A DNA stretch of 64,000 bases from Thalassia testudinum (Eukaryota; Streptophyta; Magnoliopsida; Alismatales; Hydrocharitaceae), in contig JAZHRO010000062.1 in assembly GCA_037157565.1 (NCBI GenBank), positions 4,030,001-4,094,000 on the forward strand, given 5' to 3'. Shown piece after piece: positions 1 to 11,655 of this stretch. Made by a program: the position numbers and the translations under genes. Position 1 is the first letter of the stretch; each line of letters opens with the position of its first letter. Under the pieces are notes generated by a model. That model was not told where the DNA came from. It worked only from the letters and a program-made list of their open reading frames with translations, and searched no databases.

Positions 1-600
1 ATCTCAGCTGAATGGAAACTCAAGGGAGTTCATCTTAGTTCACCCTAGCTCAAGTCAGCTCAGATCCAGCTCAACTTAGCTGAGTCTAGCTCATCTCAGC
101 TCCTACTAGTCCATAGGGAGCTCCAGCTAGCTCAGCTGAGTTGACAGGAGTTCACCCCAGCTCAGCTCCAGCTACATCCAGCTCCACTCAACTCCAGCCA
201 GCTGAAGAAGAACTCATCCCAGCTCAAGAAGCTCAAGTCCAGCTCCCGGGGACTTAGCTTAGCTCAACTCAGTTGAGCTAAGCTACCTTAGCTGCCTCAA
301 CCAGCTTGATTCTCCCCGGGAGCACCAAACCTAGCTCACCTCAGCTCATTATGGTAGAAGCTAGCTTACTTTAGCTTGGCTTAGCAGCTAGCAACGAACT
401 AGCAAGCTAAGCCAGCTAGAGTAGCTCCATGCCAGCCTCTTCAGCAGCAGCCAGCTCCAATTTCAACTCCAGACTTCTCCTCCTCAACTCCTCCCTCCAA
501 ACCCTAGCTCCAACACCTTCTCCTCTACTCCTCCTTTAGCTAAGCTAGCTTAGCTTAGCTTAGCTTAGCTTAGCTCAGCTAGCAACCAACTCCTTGGCCA
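1..600. repeat. AGCT-rich degenerate short tandem repeat
   Basis: The first 600 bases consist largely of variants of AGCTC, AGCTT and CAGCT, with a cleaner (TTAGC)n run near 545-585. It lies in the U3 part of LTR J. No reading frame is supported. Confidence 0.75.
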
Positions 601-1937
601 TCCACCACCTTCAATTTAACCCTAGCTAGCTCCACCAACTAAAGCCCTACCTAAGCTAGCTACCCTACTCATTTTGGTGCCACTTCTTCACCACCTTTTA
701 CCCCTCAACTAACCACCAAAAGACGCCAAAAGTTGGTGCCAAAACTACCCCTAACCACCTCTCTTTTGGCGCCAACTTTCAGCCCGTAAGCCACCCTACA
801 CCTACCCACATAACCCATCCTAGCCATCCACCTACCCCTCCTTCTAGAATCCTTCTTGGCGCCAACTTAGACCCCCTTCTAGAAGCCATTTTGGCACCAA
901 CATCAAGGGGTGTCAACACCCATAACCACCCCCTAGGTGTCCCTTAAGGTGGCGTGAATTGACCTTGGCCATTGGATCCTTAACCACCTCCATCTCTTCA
1001 TCTTAGCCCTCCATTCCAAGAGTCACCTTAGCCCCCTTCCTATTCTATAAAAACCCACCACCTACCACCATTTGGGGGCATCCACCATTAGTGTAATTTG
1101 CTACCTATACCACCTATACCTACGGCCAAGAAGAAGGAGTAGAGAAGGAGATTAAAGGGGCACATCACCAGCCCTTTTGGTGCCTTCTTCTCCCCACTCT
1201 CTTCAACTTAGGCCACGCCAAGGAGGAGGACTCTTCCACTTCAAGGAGGACAGCCAAGCAAGGGAGAAGGACTTAGGGTGGACGTCCACCCTTGGAGAGA
1301 AGCTTAGGGCACGCCCCCTTAGGGCTTGCCTTGGAGGACATCACCTTGGCGGAGCACAGCAAGGAAGGAGTTGGAGGACTCTTTTCAAAATTGGGAGCTA
1401 CCAACCTTGGAGCAAGAAGCCCTCTTCTTCACCATCTATCTAGAGGATTTGTGTTTGCTTTTCTTATTTGCAATTTTCTAGTAGTAGAAGCATTCCTCTA
1501 CTAGGCCTTTTTGTAAAATACTTTTTCATTTATCTTGTTGCCTTCTTTGCAATTTCCTTATTTGCATTTCTAATTGCTTTATTTTTAGCATTCTTCACTC
1601 CCTCTCCCTAATTATTCTAGGCCTCCACTTGCCTAGAGTGAGCTTAGGGAGAGGTTCTACTTGCCGCTTTAGAAGTAGTTTATTAAATTTGAAGTGTAAA
1701 TCACCTTCCTGCCACCATTTCGCATGTTGTCTTAATTCAAAAACAAAAAAATGATATATTGAAAAATACCAAAAAGAAAGTTGAGATTTGTATTCCAATC
1801 AAGAGAATCAATTTTGCAAACATTTGGCCTCCTTGGACGACCCTAGATACTCCCCTATCTAGGAATATAAATTTAAGAGTTGATCGATTTTGCGCGTTAC
1901 AACAACGTATTTAACAAACAGCGTGAAATCACTATCA
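1..1937 (+). mobile_element. LTR J (right-hand part), plus orientation
   Basis: Long terminal repeat of a gypsy-type element that enters from beyond the left edge. It has the normal LTR order: a low-complexity U3, a TATA box (CTATAAAAA at 1045-1053), a pyrimidine-rich leader, and a U5 with the 'ctccttggacgaccctag' box, analogous to the 'ctccctgagttcgacctcgg' box in the U5 of element C. It ends in ...CACTATCA at 1937. At that point the Athila pol fragment on the minus strand stops matching its relatives, so the LTR interrupts it. The expected 5-bp duplication GGTTT (1938-1942) has no visible partner, because the left end lies outside the window. It could be a solo LTR or the 3' LTR of an element to the left. 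Short ORFs inside it are not credible genes. Confidence 0.6.
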
Positions 1938-1942
1938 GGTTT

Positions 1943-2457
1943 CACCCCCTCATCCATGTAAATATGATGAGTACAATACGAGGGACAAATACCATAGAGA
2001 TCAACAATACTCCACCCGATAGCAGCTCTATTTGCTTGTAATATCGAAATCAATTGTTGTTCCTATTATGGGGTCAAGTAAGCACTGATAATCACCGAAT
2101 ATGTCTCACTATCACCTAAAAACATGTATTTTAGTGAATCAGGTAAGGGCTTCAATTCAATCATAGGTAGGTGGGAAATAGAGTCGTGGATGGGAGGAGA
2201 AGAATCATCAACGAAGAGGTTGGTCGTGACTGCATTAACGAAAAAATCGTCTATCGTGAACACGCCATCCTGCACTAGCAGGGGCGAATCAAGAAATGAT
2301 GGATCAAGAGAATCAGAACCTGAGGTGTTGTGATCAGATGAGCATCCCAGACAATCAGATCTGTGAGATGAAATGTGCAACTTAGTAGTCTCGGTCCCGT
2401 ATGGATCAAGGTCTAAAAACCCTGACAATGAAGATGAATGCGACATTGGGTCATTAC
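1943..2457 (-). pseudogene. pol: Athila-type pol fragment upstream of reverse transcriptase (host element D)
   Basis: The minus-strand frames 2446-2066 and 2053-1859 are in register and correspond to the linker between protease and RT in Athila elements. ELKPLPDSLKYMFLG, the RAAIGW motif, and the segment ending CTHHIYMDEGVKP align by eye with ELKPLPENLKYVFLG...RAAIGW...CTHKIYLEDGA in element B. Similarity stops after GVKP, where LTR J is inserted, and at 2457-2462, where element A is inserted. The next upstream part of the same frame is found at 9487 and above, on the far side of A. RT, RNase H and integrase would lie left of the window. It contains stop codons and is not functional. Confidence 0.75.
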
Positions 2458-2462
2458 AGAGG

Positions 2463-3872
2463 TGACGTGTGTTTGTGCGTGTGTGTTAAGGAGTGTCGTT
2501 ATAGTCGCACTTGCAACGTCGATTTTAAAATAAGTAAATGGAGGTGAGTCCGAGTGCCGGTCTCAGGGAGGCGTGAAAATTAAATTTTTGCTTACCACTT
2601 GTTGTCACGGAAAGTGTGGAGTTTTGCTTGCGAAAGATGCGATTTTGAAAAGCGAGAGAGAGAGAGATAGAGAGAGGGTTTAGGGTTAGAAAGCTCTTTG
2701 TTTTAATCATGCAACTTGAACAGAAATTAAAATGGCAATTGGACGAAAAATAACTTCATTAAACATGCACTTGTGGTTCATAAATTACAACATTAAATAC
2801 ATGCTTCAACAAAAGTAATAGAAAGCTTAAAAGAGAGAGAGAGTGTGTGTGTGTGGAGAGCAACGAGGCAGCCACGGCGGTGGAGGAGGCTCCGTCGGCA
2901 GCTCATCGTCTCCAGCGATTACAAGAGTGCCTAGAGCTAGCTAAGAGAGGGGTGGAGAGTTGCAAGGGGGAGTGAATGCCTTGAATGGTGGTTGGAGGGG
3001 GTTTAAATAGATTTAAGGGCTTCTTAAAAGAAGAAGGGGCTTTAGCGACATCCAGAGCGTCGCTAAAACCACTTCCAAAAGCGTCGGTGAAGCCCTCCCG
3101 ACACTGGTCAGCCGCCCGCCTCGTTCCTTCTCCTCGCGCAATCCGTGGCTGTTGAACGAGAGCCGTCCGATCAAAGATCGGACAGCTGGGAGTCTTCCTC
3201 GCTTGCGCTGGGATCGCGCCTCGGGCGCGCATGTGCGCGTGCGTCTCCGCCCGACGTGCGCGTGCGCGTGGATGCTCGTGAATTGCGATCGCGCCGCATG
3301 GCAGGATCCCGGCCGCCCGCTGCTGATCGGGCAACCCAATTTCTCCACGCCCATCGCCTGTCTTCAATTTCCACTCTGCGCAGCTCGAACCCACGTCGCG
3401 TGGGTGCGGGCGTGCACGCTAACCGTTGCGCCACACCCGTGCTTTGTCGCAGCGACCTCGGGCGGGCGCGCGAATCTCGGCCATTCAATCGAAGATCGAC
3501 AACCGAGATTTGATCTCGGCTGGCTGAAGGCGCGACGCGCGTGGGGGTATTGCTGACATGGCGCAATCTGGGCCGTTGATCTCCAGATCAACGGTCAGAA
3601 CTTCTTGGGCCCATTGTAGGAGTTTCGGATGTCGGATTTGGCCGATCTTGAGTCCGTTGGACTCCATTCGTCGTTCTGAATCCATCTGTGCGGTCTGATT
3701 GCTCATCTGAGGCCTGCTTTGACAAATGCTTACACAAATGGCCATTAATGTAATTTATAAGCAATCTTGGTACATGATGCATGCAGTGCTCCTATTCTAC
3801 TTATGTTGTGCCTTTTATTCTAAAGATGGGCCATATTCAACATAATTATCAACCCCTTGTGTAGTGTTATCA
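2463..3872 (-). repeat. 3' LTR of element A
   Basis: A 1,410-bp LTR matching 8075-9486 and 34270-35697 along its length. On the minus strand it holds a tRNA-like module (A box at 3423-3433, B box at 3383-3392), perfect hairpins at 3573-3594 and 3165-3183, and a TATA-like TATTTAAAC at 3001-3009. An AG-rich run follows near 2830-2860. Open frames on both strands here are a consequence of the GC-rich U3 and are not genes. Confidence 0.88.
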
Positions 3873-3884
3873 TACCCCCATGCT
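3873..3884 (-). other. Polypurine tract of element A
   Basis: The minus-strand sequence AGCATGGGGGTA directly abuts the TG that opens the 3' LTR, the position required for plus-strand priming. B (16064-16075) has the same sequence and C has a close variant. Confidence 0.8.
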
Positions 3885-5196
3885 TACTCCTTGCTAGTCC
3901 CTAGCAAGGTTTATTCTAGTCTTTATTTCCTTGCAGAATTCAAGAAGTAATTGCTTAGGCACTTCGTTACTTGTCAATAAGAGGAAATATACGAAGATCT
4001 TAATCTACAAAGACTAAGCAGCGCCGAGGTGTCAGCCAAAATACGAATCGCCCTAATCCTTGCTTTAATGTATATATAACTATACATATGTATATGTATA
4101 TATATACTTTTTAGAATTTTTTTCGGAATTCAGTGTAGGTTGGTAACTTTTTACGGCTACCCAACCCACCCAAAACTCAGTTAAAACCCTAAGTGCTAAG
4201 CATCTTGGTGTGAATGTTGTGATAGACTCACTTAACGGTAATTGAGACAGACTTCGAGTTTCTATGCCTCTAGGTGACTGGAAAAGGAAATAAATTTTGC
4301 CTGAAGGTGTATTTGTTCGATTGGTAGCTTTCTCCCTACGTTTGTTTTAATTTGGGTCAACACAAAGACTTTTCCAGTGTATATCTCCCCGACTTGTACT
4401 ACTTCCCTGCTTCTTCCTTAGGTGTTTTGGTCTTTTTTGTGCAATTATTGAGCTGGGCTCTGGACAACCGACCAATGGGCTGTTACCCACGATCACTTGC
4501 CAGCCATACTTATGTGGTAAAGTGTGGTTTATTTTCTTTTCTTCTTCTCTTTTTTTTTCGTAGGTGGCTTCCCTGATCTCAAATGTACCTAGAGGCAACG
4601 AAAAAGAAATGGTCTGTGACTGGGTTCTGGACAACCTGCCAATGGGCTGTTACCCACAACAACTTGCCAGCCATACCACCCTAGAGAGTTCATTAGCTAC
4701 CTGATTTCTGTCAAAATCTCCGAAAAGTGAGTCTGTGCAAAAATGTGTGCAGATGGTTAGACTCAAAGTTTTCCTGAGTTAGAGGGTGAGTTGATAAGTT
4801 GTATACTTATTACCTTATTTAGTAGGTGGATTAGAATAGCTTAAGGTTGTAAGGATTCACCGCTAAATCCATATTTTAACGAACACTAGGGCTGATTAAG
4901 CCTGAAGGCCTGAAAAGTCTAAGTGTTTAACTTCTTTTTGTATTATTTCCCATTATTGACAAGTTTCTAATGCCTAAGTTTTCTTCCTAAATTCAATTTT
5001 TTTAATTAATTTATTCATTCAGACTGATTAATTGAGCTCAGGATTATGCAATTTACCACCCCCCTAAGCTTAAGTTGGACAATGCCCTCATTGGCAGATT
5101 CATTGATGCAAAAGGGTTCAAAAATATAGTACCTGAGTGATGTAAACTACCAGATCAGTTTGAATCCTCTGGGTTGCCTCCCAGGAAGCGTTGAGT
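3885..5196 (-). other. 3' untranslated tail shared by elements A and B
   Basis: Non-coding DNA co-linear with 16076-17410 of element B. It holds the conserved end-of-ORF box CTGGGAGGCAACCC (about 5170-5185), a second polypurine tract (5056-5090) and a TA-rich stretch (4070-4112). It also holds two direct copies of a unit of about 55 bp centred on ACCAATGGGCTGTTACCCAC (4450-4510 and 4624-4680). No coding capacity is seen. Confidence 0.75.
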
Positions 5197-6942
5197 TTAA
5201 CGCCTCCAGCTGGGCGGTGCGCAAACAGGAATGGTTTGGGTCAAGGAGATATGTTCAAAATTAACCAGACCCAAAATCAGAAGTCCATAGATGCAAATAA
5301 GGTTGTGGTGGAGTCTCGTTCCTAAGGGGCGGGAATTCTGCAACAGATGTATCATGCATGCCCGTGTCAGATCCTCTCTTAGTCTGTGGGCATGCAAACA
5401 AGTTGCTGTGGACGAACGCACCCCAAATATGACATGCCAGACACTAAAGATGTAGGTTTTATATTCAGCTTGTGTCCCCATAAAATTGTAATCCATCGAA
5501 AGTGTATCAATTCCATTGCATTCGGGTTGCGGGATCTTTATTCTGGTAGGGTAGGTAACAAAGTCCAAAGTTTCATAATGAGCCCTACAATCAAGCATGA
5601 GGCCTCTCTCCCAAGTTGAATCCATCTCTTCTGCAACTATGGTTTCATTGCTCATTCCCTCCAAGCCCATGATCTCAAGAATATTTTCTTCAACCTCCTT
5701 TGTATCAGATTCACTGTTTGGGGTTGCATTAGAGGTAGGATCAATTTCATCCTCTAGATCATATTGTTTCTTTCAGCCCTCCTCCAAATTTATGATGAGG
5801 ATTCCACTCGATTCATAATCAATTTCTTTGAAATTGTAACTCCATTCTCCATCTATGATGTTGGCTGCTGCTCCCACCAGATTGCTTCTCTTGGGCCGAT
5901 TAGATTCAGATTCCAAGGCCTCTCCCCTCACATTCTCAGTTTCCTCCTGATGTTTGTTCTCAATGCTCCCCAAATTGTGTTCCGAGGAATCCTTACTGTC
6001 TTTATCCACTGAGCTGTCCAATTCCTGAGGGGAATCAATGGTGGACTAAACCAAATCAGGATGACTGGGTGTAGTCCAATTGATCATGGTAGGTCCTTGC
6101 TTTATGAATTCCATGAATGGCATTGTGTGCAACAGCTTTCTTTGGCCTTCTTCCCCCAATTGTTGAAACAAATCCAACATGGCCTGTTGCCCTTTAACCA
6201 ATTCTTGATTCTGTTTATGTAGTTCTAACTGGAGGTTATCAAGAATTGACATGGTGTCATTTGGTGTCCTTTGGATTTCCTCCTTGAAATCCAGGTTAAG
6301 AGAGTATGGTTGAGGTTGTGGGTCAGAACCCACACTGGTGTTTAGATTCTTGGGTGGGTCCTCTATTCTATCATGTTCAGGGTCCAGTTCTTCAAGAGGA
6401 ACCATTCTCTGTTTGGTCCTACTCCAGAATAGTTGAGGTTCTAAGTTCTCCTCCCAGTCAGATTCTTCATCAGGGGACCAAATCAAAGGTTGATGATCCT
6501 GGGCTTGCCTAGATTTCTAATCATTTTCTGATTTTCATTTGTCTAGAACTCCTTCCAATCCAAAGGTCAAGTAGGAAAGGTTGTTGAATCCAGATGACCT
6601 TTCTTGGTTATTATCTTGAGAAGGGTAGGGTTCTTGGTGTTCTCCTAAAGCGTAGGTCCTATCACAGTAGAGCGGGTCAGACCTAAATGAGGAGGCATCA
6701 TGAGGAGAATCGAGATATGGAGCCCCACAATTTGAATCGTACCCTTGGGTGGCTATGTTGGGTGTATTCCAATAAGAGGTTGGTGCGGTTTGGTCATAGT
6801 CGGGCCAAGAGGGATATTCAAGGTTGTATCCCCAACTTGGTGGTTGGTTAGCCCAAGTAGGCTGTGGGTATGGTCCACTTGGGTTAGCATATACATCCTG
6901 TTGGGGGTAGTTTGGGAAAGATGGATAGGCATTGAAATCCAT
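5197..6942 (-). pseudogene. Single long ORF of unknown function in element A
   Basis: One minus-strand frame runs 581 codons from ATG at 6942 to TAA at 5197, with four internal stops (6535 TGA, 6517 TAG, 6046 TAG, 5773 TGA) and no frameshift. I do not recognise the protein. Residues 1-135 are rich in Tyr, Pro, Asn and Gln (it begins MDFNAYPSFPNYPQQ). The middle is acidic and contains a probable coiled coil around HKQNQELVKGQQAMLDLFQQ, which resembles the post-capsid segment of B gag (KHQEEMALVKGQLSQLL). The last codons (PSWRR, stop) are the same as the tail of the B pol frame, so the ORF was joined to the pol terminus near 5216. It may be a gag-derived accessory protein without a capsid domain. 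The frame conservation suggests it was once translated, but this is inference. Confidence 0.6.
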
Positions 6943-8051
6943 GGTTTGGAAGAAATGGAGGGATGCGGGAAGAACAGATGAGAGAGAGTTGTGTCCTCAA
7001 CCAAGCAAACAAGCCTAGTCCTTATGGTGTATTCCTTAGGAGACCTAGAAATCTCACAAAGGTTGATTAAGTCCGTAAGCACTGGACTCCCCTTCCCAAG
7101 GCTAATCTGGCCAAGTTGATTACGAGGGGATTGCAGGGAAGGTTCTTCCTTTGGCTTGCGCCTGCGGTTCCGTAGACCCCACAACCGCGGTCGTTTGACA
7201 CTGCCCCGCAACCTAGTCACCAGATTCTACCAAGGGAATGAAAGCCAAGTGCCTAACGAACAAAACCTAGCTTTTTGAGACTTAACTCAGTCCTGCCTAG
7301 GGCACGTCTACTCAGTTTTAAAGGGTTAGGATAGTGCTTGTGCTTAGGGTGATGTGATGAGGCGTTGATTAGGGTGGTACATCTTAATTTTCCACTTTCA
7401 ATGTGTGTGCTTCTAGCAAAATATGGTTCTCAAGCAAGGATTTGTTAAGATGTGGTGTCTTTTAGTGTTTCATCCTTACTTTAGTTCTTTTTAGGGTTGA
7501 CATGCCTTAATGTTTTCAAACAAGTTTCAATGGGCACGTCAAGTTCTGCACACAATTCGATGAAAGTAGATTTCCTTTTTATTCTGTAGAGGCTCTAAAA
7601 CCCTTGTGTACTCATCCTAATGATCATGCAGCTTCTATTAGATGAGTCAGTTTTAGGGTTGAGTGGTGCGGCCCAGGTCAACTCACGGTAGCTTCGCAAA
7701 CACCACTCAAGAAAAAGAAAAGAACACTCCAAGAATTTATTCAGAATGTTAGAGTGTACATTTTTTGTGGGGTGATGTGTTAAGGATGTGGGTCAAGCAA
7801 TCATACACCACGCCAATTTCTTTTCAGTTTTTACAAAATTTTTTTAGTTTTTTCACGCAAGCAAACAGTCATGAGAGGAAGATTACTCACTATCGGTTCT
7901 CGTAGCGCCTACTTCCTTACTACCGTTGTGGGATGCGTTGCTTCACCGTCCATGCGTCGAATTCCTGCAACCATCAAGTAAAAAGGAAAATAGGGCATTA
8001 GATGATGTGAGAATGAATGAGGAATAACGGTGATAAAACAAATCCGTTGCC
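6943..8051 (-). other. 5' leader of element A
   Basis: The untranslated leader between the primer-binding site and the ORF. From about 7009 it is co-linear with 33208-34246 of element B. I see no conserved coding frame; the 155-codon frame at 6753-7220 overlaps the ORF in another register. Confidence 0.65.
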
Positions 8052-8069
8052 TCCCCGGCAACGGCGCCA
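8052..8069 (-). other. Primer-binding site of element A (tRNA-Asp)
   Basis: The minus strand reads TGGCGCCGTTGCCGGGGA, complementary to the 3' end of plant tRNA-Asp (GTC), five bases inside the LTR edge at 8075. The CpGs are intact. Confidence 0.9.
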
Positions 8070-8074
8070 AAAGC

Positions 8075-9486
8075 TGACGTGTGTTTGTGCGTGTGTGTTA
8101 AGGAGTGTCGTTATAGTCGCACTTGCAACGTCGATTTTAAAATAAGTAAACGGAGGTGAGTCCGAGTGTCGGTCTCAAGGAGGCGTGAAAATCGGATTTT
8201 TGCTTACCACTTGTCACGGAAAGTGCGAAGTTTTGCTTGCGAAAGATGCGGTTTTGAAAAGCGAGAGAGAGGGATAGAGAGAGAAGGTTTAGGGTTAAAA
8301 AGCTCTTTGTTTTGATCATGCAACTTGAACAGAAATTAAAATGGCAATTGAACGGAAAATAACTTCATTAAACATGCACTTGTAGTTCATAACTTACAAC
8401 ATTAAATACATGCTTCAACAAAAGTAATAGAAAGCTTAAAAGAGAGAGAGAGTGTGTGTGTGTGTGTGGAGAGCGACGAGGCAGCCACGGCGGTGGAGGA
8501 GGCTCCGTCGGTGGCTCGTCGTCTCCGGCGATTACAAGAGTGCCTAGCGCTAGCTAAGAGAGGGGTGGAGTAGTTGCAAGGGGGAGTGAATGCCTTGAAT
8601 GGTGGTTGGAGGGGGTTTAAATAGAGTTAAGGGCTTCCTAAAAGAAGAAGGGGCTTCAGCGACATCCAGAGCGTCGCTAAAACTGCTTCCAAAAGCGTCG
8701 GTGAAGCCCTCCCACCGCTGGTCAGCCGCTCGCCTTGTTCCTTCTCCTTGCGCGATCCGTGGCTGTTGAACGAGAGCCGTCCGATCAAAGATCGGACAGC
8801 TAGGAGTCTTCCTCGCCTGCGCTAGGATCACGCCTCGGGCGCACGTGTGCGCCAGCGTCTCCGCCCGACATGCGTGCGCGCGTGGATGCTCGTGAACTGC
8901 AGTCGCGCCGCGTGGCAGGATCCCGGCTACCCGCTGCTGATCGGGCGGCCCAATTTCTCCGCGTCCATCGCCCGTCTTCAATTTCCACTCCGCGCGGCTC
9001 GAACCCACGTCGCGTGGGTGCGGGCGTGCGCACTAACCGTTGCGCCATGCCCGAGCTTTGTCGCGGCGACCGCGGGCGGGCGTGCGAATCTCAGCCGTTC
9101 GATCGAAGATCGAGGGCCAAGATTTGATCTCGACTAGCTAAAGGAGCGGCGCGCGTGGGGGTGGGGCCGACGTGGCGCAATCTGGGCCGTTGATCTCCAG
9201 ATCAACGGTCAGAACTTCTTGGGCCCATTGTAGGAGCTTCGGTTGTCGGATTTAGCCAATCTTGAGTCCGTTGGACTCCGTTCGTCGTTCTGAATCCATC
9301 TGTGTGGTCTGATTGCTCATCTGAGGTCTGCTTTGACAAATGCTTACACAAATGGCCAATAATGCAGTTTATAAGCAATCTTGGTACATGATGCATGCAA
9401 TGCTCCTATTCTACTTATGTTGTGCCTTTTATTCTAAAGATGGGCCATATTCAATATAATTATCACCCCCTTGTGTAGTGTTATCA
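8075..9486 (-). repeat. 5' LTR of element A
   Basis: A 1,412-bp LTR paired with 2463-3872. On the minus strand it carries the tRNA-like module (A box at 9037-9047, B box at 8997-9006), the perfect hairpin CCGTTGATCT-CC-AGATCAACGG (9187-9208), and a TATA-like CTATTTAAAC at 8616-8625. A CA/GT-rich run lies near 8450-8468. Confidence 0.88.
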
Positions 9487-11655
9487 AGAGGAGACCAATG
9501 TTCCCACAAAATGCTGAATCGTCACCTTCACTGTCGTCCTCGATCAGATCACAATCAAAGTTCCTTGATGCCCTGAATATATCTAGTCCAAGTCGTTCAT
9601 TCCCTAGGGCTATCTCCATACACCCAGATGCATAGTTGATGTTCGCGGGAGCTATCACCAAAAATGGGTGACCCAAAATAATCGATGCATCTCGGAGATT
9701 AGAAGGAACCTCCATATCCAGAACAAAGAAGTCCGTTGGAAAACAGAATCTACAAACTTTGACAATAACATTCTCAACCACCCCCTTGGTGTTTTTATTG
9801 ATCAATCAACCAACTGAATGGTAACTGAGGTGGGTTTTTAACTCCCCAAATCAAAATCAATCAAATACCTCGATGGGAGTTAGGTTGATGGACAAACCCA
9901 AATCTAGAAGGGTCCGGTCAAATGGAGAATCCTGCAAAAAGTAGGAAATGAGTGGGGTACCAGGGACCTCTTTCGGTTGTAAGCCAGCTAGAATAACAAC
10001 ACCAGCCTCCTTTGATAGTATCACCTATCGTTCTATTTTTTGTTGTCGCTTCGGAGTATAGTAGTCCTTAAAGAACCTAGCAATAGTAGGAATGTGATCA
10101 ATCGGGTTGAGGAGTGGGACCTAAATATGAACCTCCTTGAACATGGTCTTCAACTCCACATAATTCCATGTGCCCTTTTTCTTCGCTAAATCTTGTGTCA
10201 GAGCTTCAGGAAAAGGGACAAGAATCTCAAGGTTAATAGGTCATTTTCCCTTGTCTATGTTAGGTGGCTCCTGACAAGAAAAAGACAAGCCATCCTACGG
10301 TCGAGGGCAAGAAGAATCATGACTTGCCTGCCTAAATGGTGGGTCCTGTGTGGTCTTCCCACTCCTCAATGTGACAACCTTTGCATCGACATGTTGTTCA
10401 TGAGGTGGCGGAGGAGTGGAAGGGGCAGAATAGGCAGGGTTTGGCAATAAAGCTGGCTAACTCTGCGCATAGCCAGGTGGTGCAGGAGGTGCCTGTAATA
10501 CAGCTGTGCCTATCCCTGCGGTGCCTGGAACCTAGGTGGGATGCCCTGGTTCTGCACATACCTCAAATTTGGGGCGAGTTGGGAGGGAAAGGCTCCCTAG
10601 GATCTGTGTTCCTGCAATAGCTGATTCTGCATGTTCTGGATGCTCTGAATCTGGTCAACCATGGCTTTCATGATCTTCAAGTTGTCATGAGTTGATTTCC
10701 GCATAGATTCTTACAGTTCCACTTTAAGCTCCTTCAAAGGGTCGACCCATTTTGAAGGGTGACTGGCAGCATGGTGTAGCAACTGATAAATAGAACGTGA
10801 CTGTTGCTGAGACAGTAGTGGCTGCTGCCTCAGATACGTGTTCTATGCATTCCCTTATTGTCTAGTCTGGTGGTGTGGATCTTGATTTGACCACTGTGAA
10901 TTGCTAAACCAGGAGAAATTCAGATGCTAGTGCCAACCAGGGTTATATGTCTCCGAGTATAGGTTATTACACCTGTATCCTTGGATAGCGTTGACATCTT
11001 CGTAGGTCGAAGATGTCTGAGATGTATACTCGTCAATGGAATACGCACTAAAATCATCCTAAGGTGCATAACCCTGATCAAAAGGCACCATATCTAGATT
11101 ATTCACGGGTTCCTGATATGTAGGATCTCGCAAAGATGGAGAAGATACATCCCGAGTGAGTAAATGTACTCGAGCAAGAGGGACTCAAAATGAGGAGTAA
11201 GATGTAGCAAAATTACCGGAATATCCAGGTCGAGCTCGAATCAATTCATCGAGCATCTTATCCAGCAAATCCACTTTGTCCAACTTCTTGGTAATAATAT
11301 CCATGTCGGCTCAGGCTAATTCGACATGAGCCTCATGGACATTAACTCGCTACTGTCCAGGTCCCTGGAACTGGTGCATTGAGGTGACATTCATGGAATT
11401 CTCTGCTAAGGACTCGAACAACTCAAATGTGCTATTCTCATCTTTCGCAAGGAAATTCCCACCACTAGATGCATTGGCTAGGTACCAATGTGTGTCATCT
11501 AGCCCATGGTAGAAAATCTGAGCTAAGTGCTATCTGGGTACACCATGGTGCGAGCATTTCCTAAGGAGATCATGAAATCTGTCTCATGCATCACTCAACT
11601 TTTCCCTTGGTCCTTGGGAAAAAGTCATAATCACACGCCTCATGTTGGTTCAAAA
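9487..11655 (-). pseudogene. gag-pro: Athila gag-protease remnant (host element D)
   Basis: Continuation of the pol fragment at 1943-2457 across element A. The frame 9805-9434 contains GVVENVIVKV and SIILGHPFLVIAPANI, the C-terminal half of the retropepsin region also seen in B. Further upstream, translation with stops and shifts gives the post-capsid linker (EDVNAIQGY near 11000) and the capsid C-terminus (FYHGLDD, GGNFLAKDENSTFELFESL, near 11350-11530). The sequence stops matching gag at about 11655, within the conserved RTN-MRR region, where LTR G begins. The N-terminal half of gag is not found at the far side of G, so a deletion probably accompanied that insertion. Decay is heavy and no product is expected. 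Confidence 0.7.

Larger units (their letters stand above)
2463..9486 (-). mobile_element. LTR retrotransposon A, non-autonomous, complete with 5-bp TSD
   Basis: A complete 7,024-bp element on the minus strand, flanked by the direct repeat AGAGG at 2458-2462 and 9487-9491. Two LTRs of about 1.41 kb, each beginning TGATAACACTAC and ending ACACGTCA on the minus strand, enclose a 4.2-kb interior. The interior has a tRNA-Asp primer-binding site, a leader, one long stop-interrupted ORF, a shared 3' tail and a polypurine tract. There is no capsid, protease, RT, RNase H or integrase domain, so it must have used enzymes from elsewhere. Element B, with the same LTRs, leader and tail, is the obvious donor. 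The LTRs differ by about 5% over the first 180 bases, mostly as transitions, so the insertion is not recent. It interrupts the pol of the older element D. Confidence 0.9.

Noticed and set aside
3376..3440. A functional tRNA gene
   Set aside because: A and B boxes and spacing are tRNA-like, but the anticodon stem and full acceptor pairing cannot be drawn convincingly and no terminator T run follows. Reported as a tRNA-like module only.
3013..3566. ORFs of 113-163 codons in the LTRs of A and B (also 8550-9137 and 34851-35347)
   Set aside because: Homologous LTR copies break or shift these frames. GC-rich U3 DNA gives open frames on all strands.
4070..4112. TA-rich stretch as a replication or attachment signal
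   Set aside because: It is part of the shared 3' tail of A and B (also 16260-16305) and looks like a simple microsatellite.
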